A DNA stretch of 64,000 nt from Phyllosticta citriasiana (taxonomy: Eukaryota; Ascomycota; Dothideomycetes; Botryosphaeriales; Phyllostictaceae), in contig JBBPHT010000016.1 of the NCBI GenBank assembly GCA_038021145.1, positions 62,001 to 126,000 on the forward strand, written 5' to 3'. The position numbers and the translations under genes were made by a program. The notes under the pieces are model-generated. The model worked only from the letters and a program-made list of their open reading frames with translations, did not search any database and was not told the DNA's origin. This document shows positions 1 through 10,821 of this stretch, piece by piece. How positions within the stretch are numbered: position 1 is the first letter of the stretch; each line of letters begins with the position of its first letter.

Positions 1-1
1 C

Positions 2-1348
2 GGTCCCGTGGTCACTGAAGCTTTGACCCTTTTCCCTATTCTGCTACTGTCAATTCATTGTTCCATTGATCTTCTCGATACTTGCAAAATTTCGAGCTTC
101 AACTCCACCTTTGCTGAGGTCATTTCTCCCTTGGCTTGTTACGTCACCTTTTCGTCCGTCGAAAACTTCGTCGCCAACGTGCTGCCCCCGTTGATGGGCA
201 GCAACCCTGTCATCACCCGATCTGGACTTTCTGTCCTGATTGCCGCGTTCTACGCTGCACTGTCTCCTTCCTACCTTTTGGTTTTAGTCCTTCCGGCGCT
301 TTTCCACACGCTTCGTCTGAACCCGCACTTCCCCGGCTCGGCCAATTTCGCCGTCTTGAATCAGACGCTGAACGAGCACAACTACACCATTATCGAGCGT
401 CGCGAGTCCCTCACCGGTTATGTCTCGGTACTCGAGTCCCAAGAGAGCTGGTTCCGCATCCTTCGATGCGACCACAGCCTGCTCGGCGGCGAATGGAAGG
501 TGACGCCTGCGCGCATGGGGACTGGCCAATGGCATCCCGAACCCATCTACTCGGTCTTTGCAATGCTTGAAGCCGTTCGCCTCGTCAAGACGGGTCCCGC
601 AGATCAACAGCGCCCTGACAGTGAAAAGACCGCCTTGAATATTGGACTTGGCATAGGCACAGCCCCCAGCGGCATGATCCGCCACGGGATCAACACCACC
701 ATCGTCGAGCTTGACCCGGCCGTTCACGCCATGGCGACCGAGTATTTCGACCTGCCTAGCAACCACACGGCCGTGATATCCGACGCAGTACCATACGTCG
801 CGTCGACAGCAGCCGAGCGTCCGGGGTCATTCAACTACATCATCCACGACGTCTTCACCGGCGGCGCCGAGCCCGCCGCGCTCTTCACATACGACTTCCT
901 CTCGGGCCTGAAAACGCTGCTCAACCCCTCCGACGGCGTCGTCGCCATCAACTACGCAGGCGATCTCAAGCTGCCAACAACGCAGCTAGTCCTGCAAACG
1001 ATCCACGCCGTCTTCCCATCATGCCGCATCTTCCGCGACGGCGAGCCGGCGCAAGACGCCCATAACGCGGCCAGCGACTTTATCAACATGATAGTCTACT
1101 GCCGGCCCGTTGCCGAGCCGATTCGATTCCGCCAGCCCGATGATGCTGATTATTTGAACAGTCGCGTCCGCGAGCACATGATGTTCCCGCGCTCGAACTG
1201 GGAGGTGCCGTTTACGCCGGACCCCGAGGCCGAGGTGCTGCGCAGTGGCGGCGAGGCCGTGCTGGAAAAGGGGCATCAGAAGAGCGCCGTTGAGCATTGG
1301 GGCATCATGCGCATGGTCATTCCGCCCGCCGTGTGGGAGTTGTGGTGA
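2..1348 (+). CDS. Spermidine-synthase-like (polyamine aminopropyltransferase fold) membrane protein, 5' partial
   Basis: The frame is open from the window edge, so the start lies upstream or in an unseen exon. The stop is at 1346-1348. The N-terminal half is hydrophobic: segments near NVLPPLMGSNPVITRSG and an AAFYAALSPSYLLVLVLPALF-type stretch suggest membrane spans. The C-terminal half has the Rossmann methyltransferase/spermidine synthase pattern: a glycine-rich loop NIGLGIGTAPSGMI, an acidic strand end TTIVELDPAVHAMA and IHDVFTGGAEPAALF. These match fungal proteins annotated as spermine/spermidine synthase family. Many such membrane-bound members are not proven polyamine enzymes, so substrate and reaction are unknown. 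The sequence before about base 130 is not obviously conserved in type and may include intron. It converges with the CBR1 gene. Confidence 0.75.
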   Translation, partial: GPVVTEALTLFPILLLSIHCSIDLLDTCKISSFNSTFAEVISPLACYVTFSSVENFVANVLPPLMGSNPVITRSGLSVLIAAFYAALSPSYLLVLVLPALFHTLRLNPHFPGSANFAVLNQTLNEHNYTIIERRESLTGYVSVLESQESWFRILRCDHSLLGGEWKVTPARMGTGQWHPEPIYSVFAMLEAVRLVKTGPADQQRPDSEKTALNIGLGIGTAPSGMIRHGINTTIVELDPAVHAMATEYFDLPSNHTAVISDAVPYVASTAAERPGSFNYIIHDVFTGGAEPAALFTYDFLSGLKTLLNPSDGVVAINYAGDLKLPTTQLVLQTIHAVFPSCRIFRDGEPAQDAHNAASDFINMIVYCRPVAEPIRFRQPDDADYLNSRVREHMMFPRSNWEVPFTPDPEAEVLRSGGEAVLEKGHQKSAVEHWGIMRMVIPPAVWELW

Positions 1349-2080
1349 ACTGCGGTGGTATGCAGAGTGGTCGCGTCTTTGGCTGTTTGATGACTTGATG
1401 GCGAAAATCTACGTGTACAAAGAATTACCACAAAGTTGTTCATGGCTCTCTCATTCTTGCGGTTTCTTTTTTTGTATGGCAGTTCGGTTGTCTTTCTGCT
1501 CGTAGTCATGCGATTGAATGGATCAGCTGCTTGGCAGATATAAACATGTACCATATTTCTCAATTCAATTCAATCGCCTTCCACGACTTTTCTTTTTTCA
1601 CACCTTGCGTGCACATGTTGTGGAGATTTTCATTCGAGTCTACTTACGCCATTCCATGGCCATATCTAAACCATGCATCTGTCTTTGCGTGTTTCAGTTT
1701 CATGTCTAATGCAAAAAAAAAAAAAAAAAAAAAAAAAAACCCCTCCATGATTGCTTTTCAACGACTGCCAAACTGGGCGTTGCCGATATCGGTGGGGCCT
1801 CCTTTGTATTTGGAATTGTCAACCAGCTCGTCAACAGACGACGGGGAGCCCGACGACTGCCAGCCGCTGGCCGGGCGGTCAGACAGCAGACAGCCAGTGC
1901 GGCAGACGGACGGACCGTCACGAACCACCAACGCCTTGACACGCTCCACCCCTCGCAACGCACCGCTCGCCCGCTACTCCCTGTGCCCGCACCGCTTCCG
2001 CTAAGCTGTCGGATCTCGTTCCGACACTCCTTGTCGTCCCTTTGGCGAGGACCCTGAGTTTTGGATTGAGGGGTGCTCGC
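1349..2080. other. Intergenic spacer between convergent genes, with a poly(A) tract
   Basis: I see no supported gene. A run of 27 A lies at 1713-1739. Short ORFs across it are low-complexity translations of the tract. The spacer should hold the 3' UTRs of the two flanking convergent genes. Confidence 0.6.
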
Positions 2081-3187
2081 TTAGAAGCAAAAGACTTGGT
2101 CCTCGAGCTTCGAGACCGGGCGCGCCTTGGTGTAGCCCAGGTTCTCGGTGGCCTTCTTCATGGCTGACACCATGGGCGGAGGACCGCAGACCAGAATTTT
2201 GACATCCGGGGCGGGGGCAGGGAAATTTTCCTAAGACAGTCAGCTAGTGAATATTGGAGTTGAGGAAATGTCGTACCTTGAGCATGTCGGCCGTGACGAA
2301 GCCAGTGCCACCAGTCCAGCCCTCGGGCGGGTTATTGAGGACGTAGTGCACCCTGAACCCGGGGTCCTTCTTGGCCAGCGCATCCAAGTCCTCCTTCAGC
2401 AGAATGTCTTCGGGGTTGACGTTGGCAAAGACCAGGTCAACCTCGGTGCGGTCACCAGACTTGCGGCCGCGTTCAATCGCCTTGATAATTTGCAGCATTG
2501 GCGTGATGCCCGTACCACCAGCAATCATGCCAAAGTGGCGCACCATGTTGGGCGTGTAGACCATGGCGCCCTTGGGGCCCTTGACCTTGATCTTGTCGCC
2601 AATCTTAAGCGACGCGACGTACTTGGAAATGTTGCCAGTGGGGTATGCCTTGATGAGCAGGTCGACGCGGCCGGCGTCTTCGTCCGAGGACACGGGAGTG
2701 TAGGAGCGGACGAATTCCTTGGTCTGGCCGGGAAGAATGGTGCCAATGGAAAGATGCTGGCCAATGGGCAGGCCGAGGATATCGGTGGGACGAGGCAGAG
2801 CGAAGCGGTAGCTGTGCATAGCTCGGTCAGTCTGATTCACGCGCGCAGTCAATGGTGACTTACATGGCCGTGTTGTGGCTGAGGACCGTCTTCTCGGTGA
2901 GAGGAATCTCTTGGAAGACATCGGGCCTCAAGAACCTGCCCGGTTCTGTCCATTGACGTGTGAGCTTTCCACAAATCTCGTATCGAGCTCCAAGAGCTAT
3001 GGTGGGGTAGCTGCCGAGGAGACGTACGGTTGCTAAAAACCTTCCATCCGCCCAGCGCCGCGGCAATCAGCACGGCAAACGGAGCCCATTCCTTCTTGAT
3101 GATGAGAGTGCCAACAATGAGCAGCGCCGACGGAATGTACACGCCGTGGACGTACTGCGGCGCAAACGGGCCAGCAGAGCTCGACAT
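2081..3187 (-). CDS. CBR1: NADH-cytochrome b5 reductase, microsomal type
   Basis: Four exons fit: 3028-3187, 2864-2945, 2277-2811 and 2081-2230, giving 308 aa in one frame. The enzyme passes electrons from NADH via FAD to cytochrome b5 for lipid desaturation and sterol synthesis, on the ER or outer mitochondrial membrane. The N-terminus carries one hydrophobic anchor (about residues 17-47: YIPSALLIVGTLII and the following segment). The FAD motif RSYTPVSSDED, the loop GPKGAMVY, the NAD-binding GMIAGGTGITPMLQI and the C-terminal CGPPPM motif are all present, and the end VSKLEDQVFCF is typical of the family. Length is normal. It is head to head with the DUF3605 gene, 337 bp apart. Confidence 0.95.
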
Positions 3188-3524
3188 TTTCTCGGCGGCT
3201 CGACAAGCTCCTAGTCGGAAGGTGGATTGCGATTGAGCAAGACTCGACGACGGCGACGAGGAGAAAGATTTGACGACGGCGGATGGCACGAGAGGCCGGT
3301 GAGTAAATACCTTACTTTGTTGGCACAGCAGGTTGGGGACTGCAGAGGTCAGGCCAGCGGAGTGGTTGAGATGCGAAAAGCGCGCGGGTGTGGGGAACGG
3401 TGGCGCCCCGATGGCCGGCGCTTTTTGGCCAGATGGGGCAAGGAGATCCGCAGGGCCCAAAGCCGCCCAAGCTCCCATCCAAGTCGACCATCTTCCATCA
3501 ACCGCTTCGAATATTCCTCCGACC
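3188..3524. promoter_or_regulatory. Shared divergent promoter region, CBR1 and DUF3605 gene
   Basis: These 337 bp separate two head-to-head start codons, so both promoters must lie here. I see no canonical TATA box. This is an inference from layout. Confidence 0.5.
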
Positions 3525-4336
3525 ATGAGCGGAATCGACCCGCCTGCAGGAAACTCAGTCCCGTCCGAGCATGACGCCTTTGCCAAAGCCTCCGTCGACC
3601 AAATCCACGCTGAGCATCCCCATTTAACCGTACGCAACCCAGCACGAACCCTGATTCCCGTACCCCCTTGACCCCCAGCTCGACCCCTTCTTCCCCCTAG
3701 TGATTCGTGCTTACCCCTCTCCAGCCTCTGGACCTCCAAATCCTCTCTCTTCCCTCCGATGACCACTACACGCCGCACACCTGGTCAAACCTACAAAAGC
3801 TGCTCGGCTCCAACTCGCTGCATTTGCTGGCCCGATCACCTTCTCAGCTGCGGGCTTACCTTGCCTGGACACGTCGGATCCGCACCGCTTACGGTTCCCT
3901 CACAAACTACATCCTCGCCGAGCGCCTGCACTGGACGCCGCTGCCAGTCCAAACCGAAGGAGAACCTCCCCGCTTCCAGGTCAAAAACCCAACACCTTTC
4001 GCCGATCCTATCGACTATGCCATCCTGCGGAACGACTGGCCATATGGCCTGGACGCAGGCATCACGCATCTCTGTGTGTGGCTCAAGACTCCGATGGCCA
4101 TCAAGCCAGAAGATGGCGACTTGACGAATGAAGCGCGGGCCTTGGTCGAAGACTTTGTGACGCGCGAGTTCCGGCGTGCCATTGGAGAGGTGGATGAAGA
4201 GGGTAAGGGGACGAAGGGTGAAAAGGTGCTGTGGTTCAAGAACTGGGTTGCGCTGCAGAGCGTGAGAGGCGTGGATCACGTGCATGTGCTTGTTAGAGGG
4301 GCTGGAGAGGAGGTGCTGCGAAAGTGGATGAACTAG
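3525..4336 (+). CDS. DUF3605 protein, N-acetylglucosamine-induced protein 1-like
   Basis: Exons 3525-3629 and 3725-4336 give 238 aa; the intron starts GTACGC and ends CCAG. The body contains LILAERLHW-type and NDWPYGLDAGITHLCVW segments and ends with HVHVLVRGAGEEVLRKWMN. This arrangement (aromatic NDWPYG followed by H-x-CVW, then a late HxHV block) is that of the fungal DUF3605 family, to which yeast-type Gig1/NGI1 proteins belong; these are induced by N-acetylglucosamine. The biochemical role is not established. The ATG at 3525 is chosen because it opens the frame that joins exon 2 in phase 0. It may share a promoter with CBR1. Confidence 0.75.
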
Positions 4337-4663
4337 AACTGTGCGGAAGTGGAGCTCGGATGGTAAGTTCCTTAAGTTTTTGATGATTATATCGCAATTT
4401 TCTTTTGCTGCACGATTTCCCAAATGAGCCACGGCTCCACAGATCTTGAGCGCGGAAATGAACTTCAATCGACCATACATGACTTCGGTTGTCATTTTCT
4501 TCCTGACATCATTTTGAGAGAAGATGGAGTTTGTTTTTCCTACCTCTAATCTGACCCGCTTCGTGGCAATGGCTCGTCATCGTCGTCTACCACTTCGTCA
4601 ACCTTAAAGGTGTCCCAAGCGCTCCTTGGCCGTCATCTTCAGCAAACCGACCTAGATATCACA
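4337..4663 (+). other. Intergenic region, downstream of DUF3605 gene
   Basis: No ORF or RNA gene can be supported. It probably holds the 3' end of the upstream transcript and the promoter of the next gene. Confidence 0.5.
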
Positions 4664-5685
4664 ATGTCTCTCAAAACGTTCGAAAGATCCGCGGGGAGAC
4701 CCGATCGATTCCACTTCGTCACAGCAGCTCGGCCCACTATCGACACGACCACGGAAGTCACGGCGATTTCTCTATCAGACGCATACGAGCGCTCTCAGCC
4801 CCTTGACGCCAATGGATATCCCATCTACACCTCGTCCGAGCTATCACTGCTAATCAAAGAGGCTGTTGGCCTTTTCTGCGCATACCACACTCGCCGAAAC
4901 AGTGGAGATGAGTACGCCATTGCTTGCTATCGAGCCAAACAACTTCGCATCTTCCTCGACTTCTACGACGACAAAGACTGGGAGCTCAGAATGGAGCCCA
5001 TCGATCTAGACGACGAGCAATACAGCATAGGCAAGATTTACAAGCGGACGGAGGCATTCTACGCAGGCCTCGACGCCTTCTGGAACCACCCGGAACCCCG
5101 AAACATGCGATTACTCACGTTACGCGAGCGCACGCTGGATCTTCTTGAGGCGGCCTACGACGGCGACAAGAGCGCTGCGCTGCGGGACGTGGACAGCATA
5201 CATTGGAATTCCATGTTCTCCATGCCTGACGAGCTGACCCGAATCGTTAACATTGTCGCCAAACGCGCGCCGGAGCGCGACTTTTCGAAGGGGGGGGGCC
5301 GGAGGAAGTGGAGAAGTTGATCGGTGAGCTCAAACTGTGCTCGCAGCCGCGCGTTTTTGACCTGCGGCGCAGAGGACGCGCGATGTTGCCGCAGGACGAG
5401 CAGCCCGCAGGTTGCCTGAAGCGGTGCTACGCGGACCCGAACCGCTTCATGGACGCGGCTGAGACAGCCTGCCGTGTGTATGGGAATGCTATCGTGTCTG
5501 GCAATTTGTGGATGTGTTTTCGCGACTTTGCGCTGAAGTGGTGGGTTCATGCTGAGCCCGCAGAGAGGAGGAGACTACTGGAGGCGGCGGACATGGGCGA
5601 GTGGAGGAAGGCTTTGGTGGTAAATTTGAGCCATGACAAGCTTTGCCCTTGCGAGGGCTTCAAGAAAGACTGTCTATTGGTGTAG
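4664..5685 (+). CDS. Unknown fungal protein, reading frame broken in a G-run
   Basis: I do not recognise a named family. The first part runs from the ATG at 4664 to about 5290; the second part continues in another frame to the stop at 5683-5685. The break sits in nine consecutive G at 5290-5298: one extra G, or two fewer, would join RDFSKGG to PEEVEKLIGEL. The joined product would be about 340 aa. It is soluble, rich in charged residues and predicted helical, with segments GYPIYTSSELSLLIKEA and EAFYAGLDAFWNH. The second part ends in a Cys-containing tail (LCPCEGFKKDCLLV). An intron-like segment lies just after the stop (5721-5768, GTAAGA..CGCAG). It faces a diverged paralogue at 6009-6734. 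A homopolymer sequencing error is as likely as a real frameshift. Confidence 0.6.
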
Positions 5686-6008
5686 AAGAGAATCAAGAGC
5701 GGGATGGACTAGCATCGAAGGTAAGAAGGCAACTAGTAGGAAACTTTTGACAACTAACGTACTCGCAGACACTATCCCATCGTGCGTCAACCAACGACGC
5801 ATCGAGCTTCAAGAGTTGCGTCAAACGACCATGGCGAAGAAGGCGCTGATGTAGGAAACCGAAAACTCCCTCAATCCATTCAATCAATCCTTCAGTCTGA
5901 ACACCACCCTTAGGGCATGCGACTTCGTAATCCACTCCAGCAACACACGATCCTTGATACACCAACACCCTGTTCCCCTCCCCCTATCCCCCCACTCGAG
6001 TCTTCCCC
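5686..6008. other. Spacer between two convergent paralogues
   Basis: It holds an intron-like segment at 5721-5768, which suggests a spliced 3' UTR or an extra exon of the upstream gene. No separate gene is supported. Confidence 0.45.
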
Positions 6009-6734
6009 TCACTGAAAACCGCCGCAGACGAAGACGTCTGAGACGCGCGAGACAGCCTCATGAATGTCATTGATGTTGTGGCCAACATCATGCAGCGCCT
6101 CAGCGAGCGTATCCGGATCAGGATCAACCAAGTCCTGCACACGATCCACAGTAGCTCCCGCCTCTGCGGAAATGGCATAGACCTGCTCGAGGGCGTCCTG
6201 AATGTTCTCCATGTCGGCGACCAGGACGGTGGCGACGTCCGAATCGTCGGTGGTGATGCTGCTGCTGCTGCTGCTGGCGTCGGAGACGGTGGCGGCGGCG
6301 GCCGGGAGGCGCGGGCACGCGTCCAAGAAGGCTTCGCGGGCGAGGAGCTGCGCCTTGCGCGCCTTGACGGCTTCGTGCTCCCAGAAGGCCTTTGTGCCGG
6401 CGAAGAAGGCGGCAGCGGCGGCGGCGAGCTGTACCGGCGACGAGACGCACGGGTCAGCGGCGGCGAAGGGGGCGCCCAGCACGTGGAGCGCGCAGCCGGC
6501 GGCGTCGTACTGCTCGAAGAAGAGCGGCAGCGCGGCGATGATGCGGATGTCGGCGGCGGCGGTGACGGCGCTCGTCGTCTTGTGGGCCGCGTTGTAGATG
6601 AAGTGGAGGCGGTAGGCCTCCGCGAGGAGCAGGTCGCGCTGCTGGCCGGTGTAGCGCGGCAGGCCGGAGACGTCGACGTCTGGGACGAGACCGTAAGCCT
6701 CGCCGAGATCGTTGATCGTGGTGGTGGTAAACAT
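6009..6734 (-). CDS. Unknown protein, diverged paralogue of the 4664-5685 gene
   Basis: A single-exon frame of 241 aa starts at the ATG at 6732-6734. I recognise no named domain. The middle is Ala-rich and the linker has a short Ser run and repeated Asp. Motifs align in order with the facing gene: VSGLPRYTGQQRDLLLAEA with NGYPIYTSSELSLLIKEA, and AAFFAGTKAFWEH with EAFYAGLDAFWNH, with similar spacing. The two genes are convergent, which suggests an old inverted duplication followed by strong divergence. The C-terminal third is helical with heptad-like spacing (MENIQDALEQVYAISAEAG). Function unknown. Confidence 0.6.
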   Translation of the reverse strand: MFTTTTINDLGEAYGLVPDVDVSGLPRYTGQQRDLLLAEAYRLHFIYNAAHKTTSAVTAAADIRIIAALPLFFEQYDAAGCALHVLGAPFAAADPCVSSPVQLAAAAAAFFAGTKAFWEHEAVKARKAQLLAREAFLDACPRLPAAAATVSDASSSSSSITTDDSDVATVLVADMENIQDALEQVYAISAEAGATVDRVQDLVDPDPDTLAEALHDVGHNINDIHEAVSRVSDVFVCGGFQ

Positions 6735-8819
6735 GGTGGTGGCTGGCTGGGCAGTCTAGTGAGCATGAGGAGCGTTCGTGAGGTCGGCGAACTGACTGTC
6801 TGTTGGAGATCGACGCGTTCGCCGATTTGAAGAAGCAGGCGGGATCGGGGCGTTCGCGCAAGAGAGACTTGTCTGTTCAGGTGACAGGATTCAGTGTTTG
6901 CTTGAACCATTCATCTTCTTTGCTCACCACGGCTCATGAGCCGTCTAGGATGTTTGAGTACCTGGTGGTGGTGACAAAAGGGGGTGTTTCGTCGGGTGAA
7001 GGAGGTGCGGTGTTACGGTTGGAAAGATAGAGGAGAGTTGAATTCAAAGAGGAGGGTCTGGTCACCATCTACTGCCGGCATGAAGATTCGGCGCAAGACT
7101 GGCTCTTCACGATGATGTCGTTGGCAACATTATGGACCGGCACTGTATGGTCGACAGCAAAACAACAAGAAGATGGGGCAAGACTCGCATGACTGAGGCT
7201 TCCATGCTGGCATGAATGTGAACTCTGAGTTCAAGGGGTTGTCTTTTAGTAAACACTCCATTTTCGGCGCCATGGGCACCCTCCGCCGCGGATTGGAAGC
7301 AAACACTTCATGAAAGAAAGCGGCGCAGCACGTCTACTACCAAAACAGTGGTATTACCTGAGCTCTTCAATCCAGAAGCTTCCACTGACAGCACGAATAG
7401 GCCATGAATACTCCTCGCTGCGAGAAACACTAAGACATTCAACACCACTCAACCCACAGGCACCACCAATACATCTTCTGCGTGAATGTTCAGGCGATAA
7501 ACTCACCAAACGCCGCAGAACCTCGATAGTGATTTGATTTTTCGTCCCGGAAGCTCTTCAGTGAGAGATGAAAGCACGCATAAAGCTCACAGGGCGTGCT
7601 TCTATGGACTTGGCAAGTTTGCCGATCAAGCGGCTGCTCACAGCTCCGGGCGTGCCCTCCGCATTTGTATTTCCATCGCCATCTTGCTCGAACTCCAGGT
7701 AGGAGTTGAAGAGAAGGACACCACGTGGTAAGAATTCTGGTCTAGCTGAACAGACTTGTTGTTGTTGTTGTTGTTGTTGTTGTGGTGGTGGTGGTGGTGG
7801 TGGTGGAAGAGCAGCGAGTTGGCGCACTACCTCAGGCCCAAGGCCGCATCACCTACATTGCCAGCTCTACGACAGAGCTTCAAGACGCCCTGCCACACTG
7901 AATTCAAGTACGCCGCGAGCTATTAACAAATCTACCACTTTGCCAACCCAAAGACAGAAGCAGAAAGGAAAGGCAAGATCAGCGCAGCAAGCTGGCAGCT
8001 CCACCGCCAACGCTCAAAGCCGTACAACAGAACATCGAGCGTGCCACCAGCTGCAGAAACTCCCTTTGACCATCATCAAACTCCCCATCCATCTCCATCC
8101 TCAGCCCAGAAAGTCAGGTCCAAGCACCAGCAGCAGTCCCTTGCATTAGCGCCGCCGAGCAGTGAGGCATGTGCCAAGGGACCATGACTGCTCCGGGCCG
8201 GTTATGCCTGACGCACGCGGCGGCCGCTTCGGCGACGGCGCGGGACGCCGGGCGCGGGATGACGTTTGCGGGATGGAAGATTTTCGTCCTTTTCTTTTCG
8301 CTTCTGAATTTTCCTGCGGTTTGCATGGATGTGATGCATGGGTCTATTTGATTGCCCTTCCTTCGGATGGATGAATGCAATTGGAGGTGAGCTTGGCAAC
8401 TTGACGCTGGGCCAGTCAATCGAATTCCCGTGTGATCCATGCATTAGAGCCCGTTCTATCCAGAGGTAAATGTACAGGAAATTTTCTCATCGGATCCAGT
8501 CCAAGAGGTGTGGTTTCATTCATTTCTCTTTGCCACATGGCAGTATGCTGTCGTCTCAACCCTGCCATTCCCATCCCATGATGAATGTAGACGCTTTTTC
8601 ATGACCCAAGCCTGCTTCAGAACAGTAGGCTCTATATGACCCTGACTCAGATGTCATTGGAAAAAGCGGTTTTTCTTTGAGACGCCAGAAAAGAGCAAAC
8701 CAAATGTCCAGTCATCGATTGCCAGCCGAAGAGAAGTCCGCACTGGACTCGTCTCGTTTCGGCGGGCCAGAAATACCGTTTTGTCGTGTTCCGTGTGTCG
8801 ATCGTGAGGTGCAAGGAGC
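6735..8819. other. 2.1 kb gene-poor region
   Basis: Several ORFs of 60-150 codons occur on both strands, but none has domain-like content or splice-consistent neighbours; those over 7700-8150 are translations of simple repeats. A UTR, a non-coding RNA or an unrecognised small gene cannot be excluded. Confidence 0.5.
7755..7804 (+). repeat. Compound microsatellite (TTG)n(TGG)n
   Basis: Roughly eight TTG units are followed directly by about eight TGG units. The translation gives poly-Cys/poly-Gly or, on the other strand, poly-Gln/poly-Pro, which explains the spurious ORFs here. Confidence 0.9.
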
Positions 8820-10434
8820 TTAGGTGACCGTGTAGCCACCGTCAACGCGCAGGTCCGCACCAGTAACATAGTTGGAGGCGTCACTGGCCAGGTAGGTAAC
8901 CGCACCCATCAGGTCTTCCGGTTGTCCCATCTTGCCCTGTGGAATCAGCGAGATCCACTTGTCGCGAAGATCCGGGTTCTCGTCAAGAATCTTCTTAGTA
9001 CTGTCAAAGTATTAGCTGGTCTTCTACCCACGGAGCACATTGTAGATTTGCGATGGGAGCTTACAGTGCCGTCAGCATGTATCCGGGAGAGATACAGTTG
9101 ACCCGGATGCCAGCGTGCGCCCATTCGACTGCCAACGATGAAGCCAGGTGACGAACTGCGGCCTTGGCTGCGTTGTAAGGTGCCTGAGGCTGGGGAACGT
9201 TCACGATGGCGCCAGACATGCTGCCAATCATGACGATCGAACCAGGTGCCTTTCTCTCCAGCAGGTGGCGGGCGACGCCAGTCGCAAAGAGGTATGTTCC
9301 GTCGACATTGACACCCCAGAGCTTCTGCATGCGGTCATGGGGGTAGGAAATGGCATCGAAGTTCTCTGTGAAGCCGGCGCTGGTGACAAGGTTGTCGATC
9401 TTACCGTGGGCAGCCTATATACAAGTCAATGATAGGTTCGCGATGTGTGAGGGAAAAAAAGCAAGGGACGGGCAGCGGCTTAAGTAGCAGTGCTTTGTGC
9501 AATGGAAGGATTGCTCGGGTGAAGCAAGCCTGGTGTTGCTGAAAGCTAGCCACGAATCCAAACCGCCACCAAATATTGACAAATTTGTGTGACAACAGGA
9601 GGAGAACGTACCAGGACATCGGCGATGGCTGCATTGACAGAGTCGGGGTTTGCAACGTCCGCATAGTGGGCCGTCACGGTAGGAACGCTACAGATTCATT
9701 CATTGTCAGCGATTGGCGCTTTGAAAACTCAGGAATGCGGAGGTAGCACAATGAGGGGTCGAGGGGCTCGTAAACGCGCGCCCAGCAAGCTAGTGAAGCT
9801 GCACCCGGCTGAGAGGCAAATCCGGAAAAAGAAACCTCACGATGTGTAACGTGGGATCTATGCACAAGGGGCGCACTTACACGTCGGTGTGGTGGTTTTC
9901 CTTGCGGAAAGTCTCCATCAGGCCCTTGGCCGAGCGCTCAGCTTCCTCCTCTGCGCAGCATCATGTTCAGCCATTGTAGGTGAAGTTGAGGATGCGGAGC
10001 TTACTGTGCATGTCGACAATGGCTACGTTGGCGCCGCTGTTGACCAGGGCCTGGGCCATGACGAGTCCGAGACCGCGGGCGCCACCGGTCACGATGCCCG
10101 TGCGACCCTCGAGCGAAAAGCTGGCAAGAGTGCGCTTGAAGTGCCATCCGGCGCGGCCCTGAGCAGGACGGCTGGAGGGGAGGTACTCTTCACCTGGGTA
10201 TTCGTAGCGGACAGACTCGTCGGTGCGGGCAAACTGGCCGCCTTCCTGCTTGTCGGCCTGGCCGGCAGCTCCGGCGTTTTTGGAGCCGTCCTTGGGGGAC
10301 TTGTCGCTACGCTGGGCAGAGACGGAAAGGCATCTCTGGTGAGCTGTGGCAGGACGGGCGGCAGAGAACGCGAGGTGGGTAGAGCGCGGGGCGGTGGAGC
10401 GGGCAGCTGTGGAGAGGAATTGCGGGCGGAACAT
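8820..10434 (-). CDS. Short-chain dehydrogenase/reductase with mitochondrial-type presequence (arabinitol 2-dehydrogenase/sorbose reductase-like)
   Basis: Five exons join in frame: 10005-10434, 9881-9950, 9612-9687, 9065-9414 and 8820-9000, giving 368 aa. Residues 1 to about 40 are rich in Arg, Ser and Ala without acidic residues, as in a mitochondrial targeting peptide; a polar linker follows. The SDR core begins near residue 110 with the NADP-binding VTGGARGLG. The NNAG position reads TSAG, then come the catalytic Ser region IGSMSGAIVN and the Y-x3-K motif in APYNAAKAAV. The C-terminus RVDGGYTVT is typical of classical SDRs. The nearest known group is fungal polyol dehydrogenases acting on D-arabinitol, mannitol or sorbose; the exact substrate cannot be told. 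It is head to head with the IPPc gene. Confidence 0.85.
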
Positions 10435-10537
10435 GGTGTCGAGCTGTGCAGAGGGTGATTTGGGGGGGGGGGGGGGGGGGGTGGAGGAGTCGAAGGTCAA
10501 TTGGGGTGTGGGGAGGAGGAGGAGGATGGTTTTGTAG

Positions 10538-10573
<36 letters not shown>

Positions 10574-10821
10574 CAGAAGGACAGAGAAGAAGGAGACAGA
10601 GACAGCCAGGAAGGAGCTTCCTTGGGTAGGTTGTCGAGTCGCGGATGACGTTTTGGGAGACGTTCGCTGCCCTACCGCCGTGAGCTTCAGCACTGGCCAC
10701 TGATTGGCGGGATACCCAAAGGAGCATCGCCCTTGTTTCCCTGCCCTTAACCTCCCTCAGCTTAACATCCATCACTCCATGTCCCGCCCACCGCACTCCG
10801 CTCCACCGCCTGTCCACCACC
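10435..10821. promoter_or_regulatory. Divergent promoter region with G-run and (TG)n
   Basis: These 387 bp lie between two divergent start codons. They contain 19 G in a row at 10462-10480 and about 16 TG units at 10541-10572. Such tracts can form G-quadruplex or Z-DNA and tend to exclude nucleosomes (established); a role here is inference. Confidence 0.55.

Noticed and set aside
1713..1739. Poly(A) of 27 as the tail of a retroposed gene or LINE
   Set aside because: No coding or target-site duplication is visible next to it; a mononucleotide microsatellite between convergent genes is simpler.
7706..8149. 147-codon plus-strand ORF
   Set aside because: It consists largely of Cys and Gly runs from the TTG/TGG microsatellite and unstructured sequence, with no splice or domain support.
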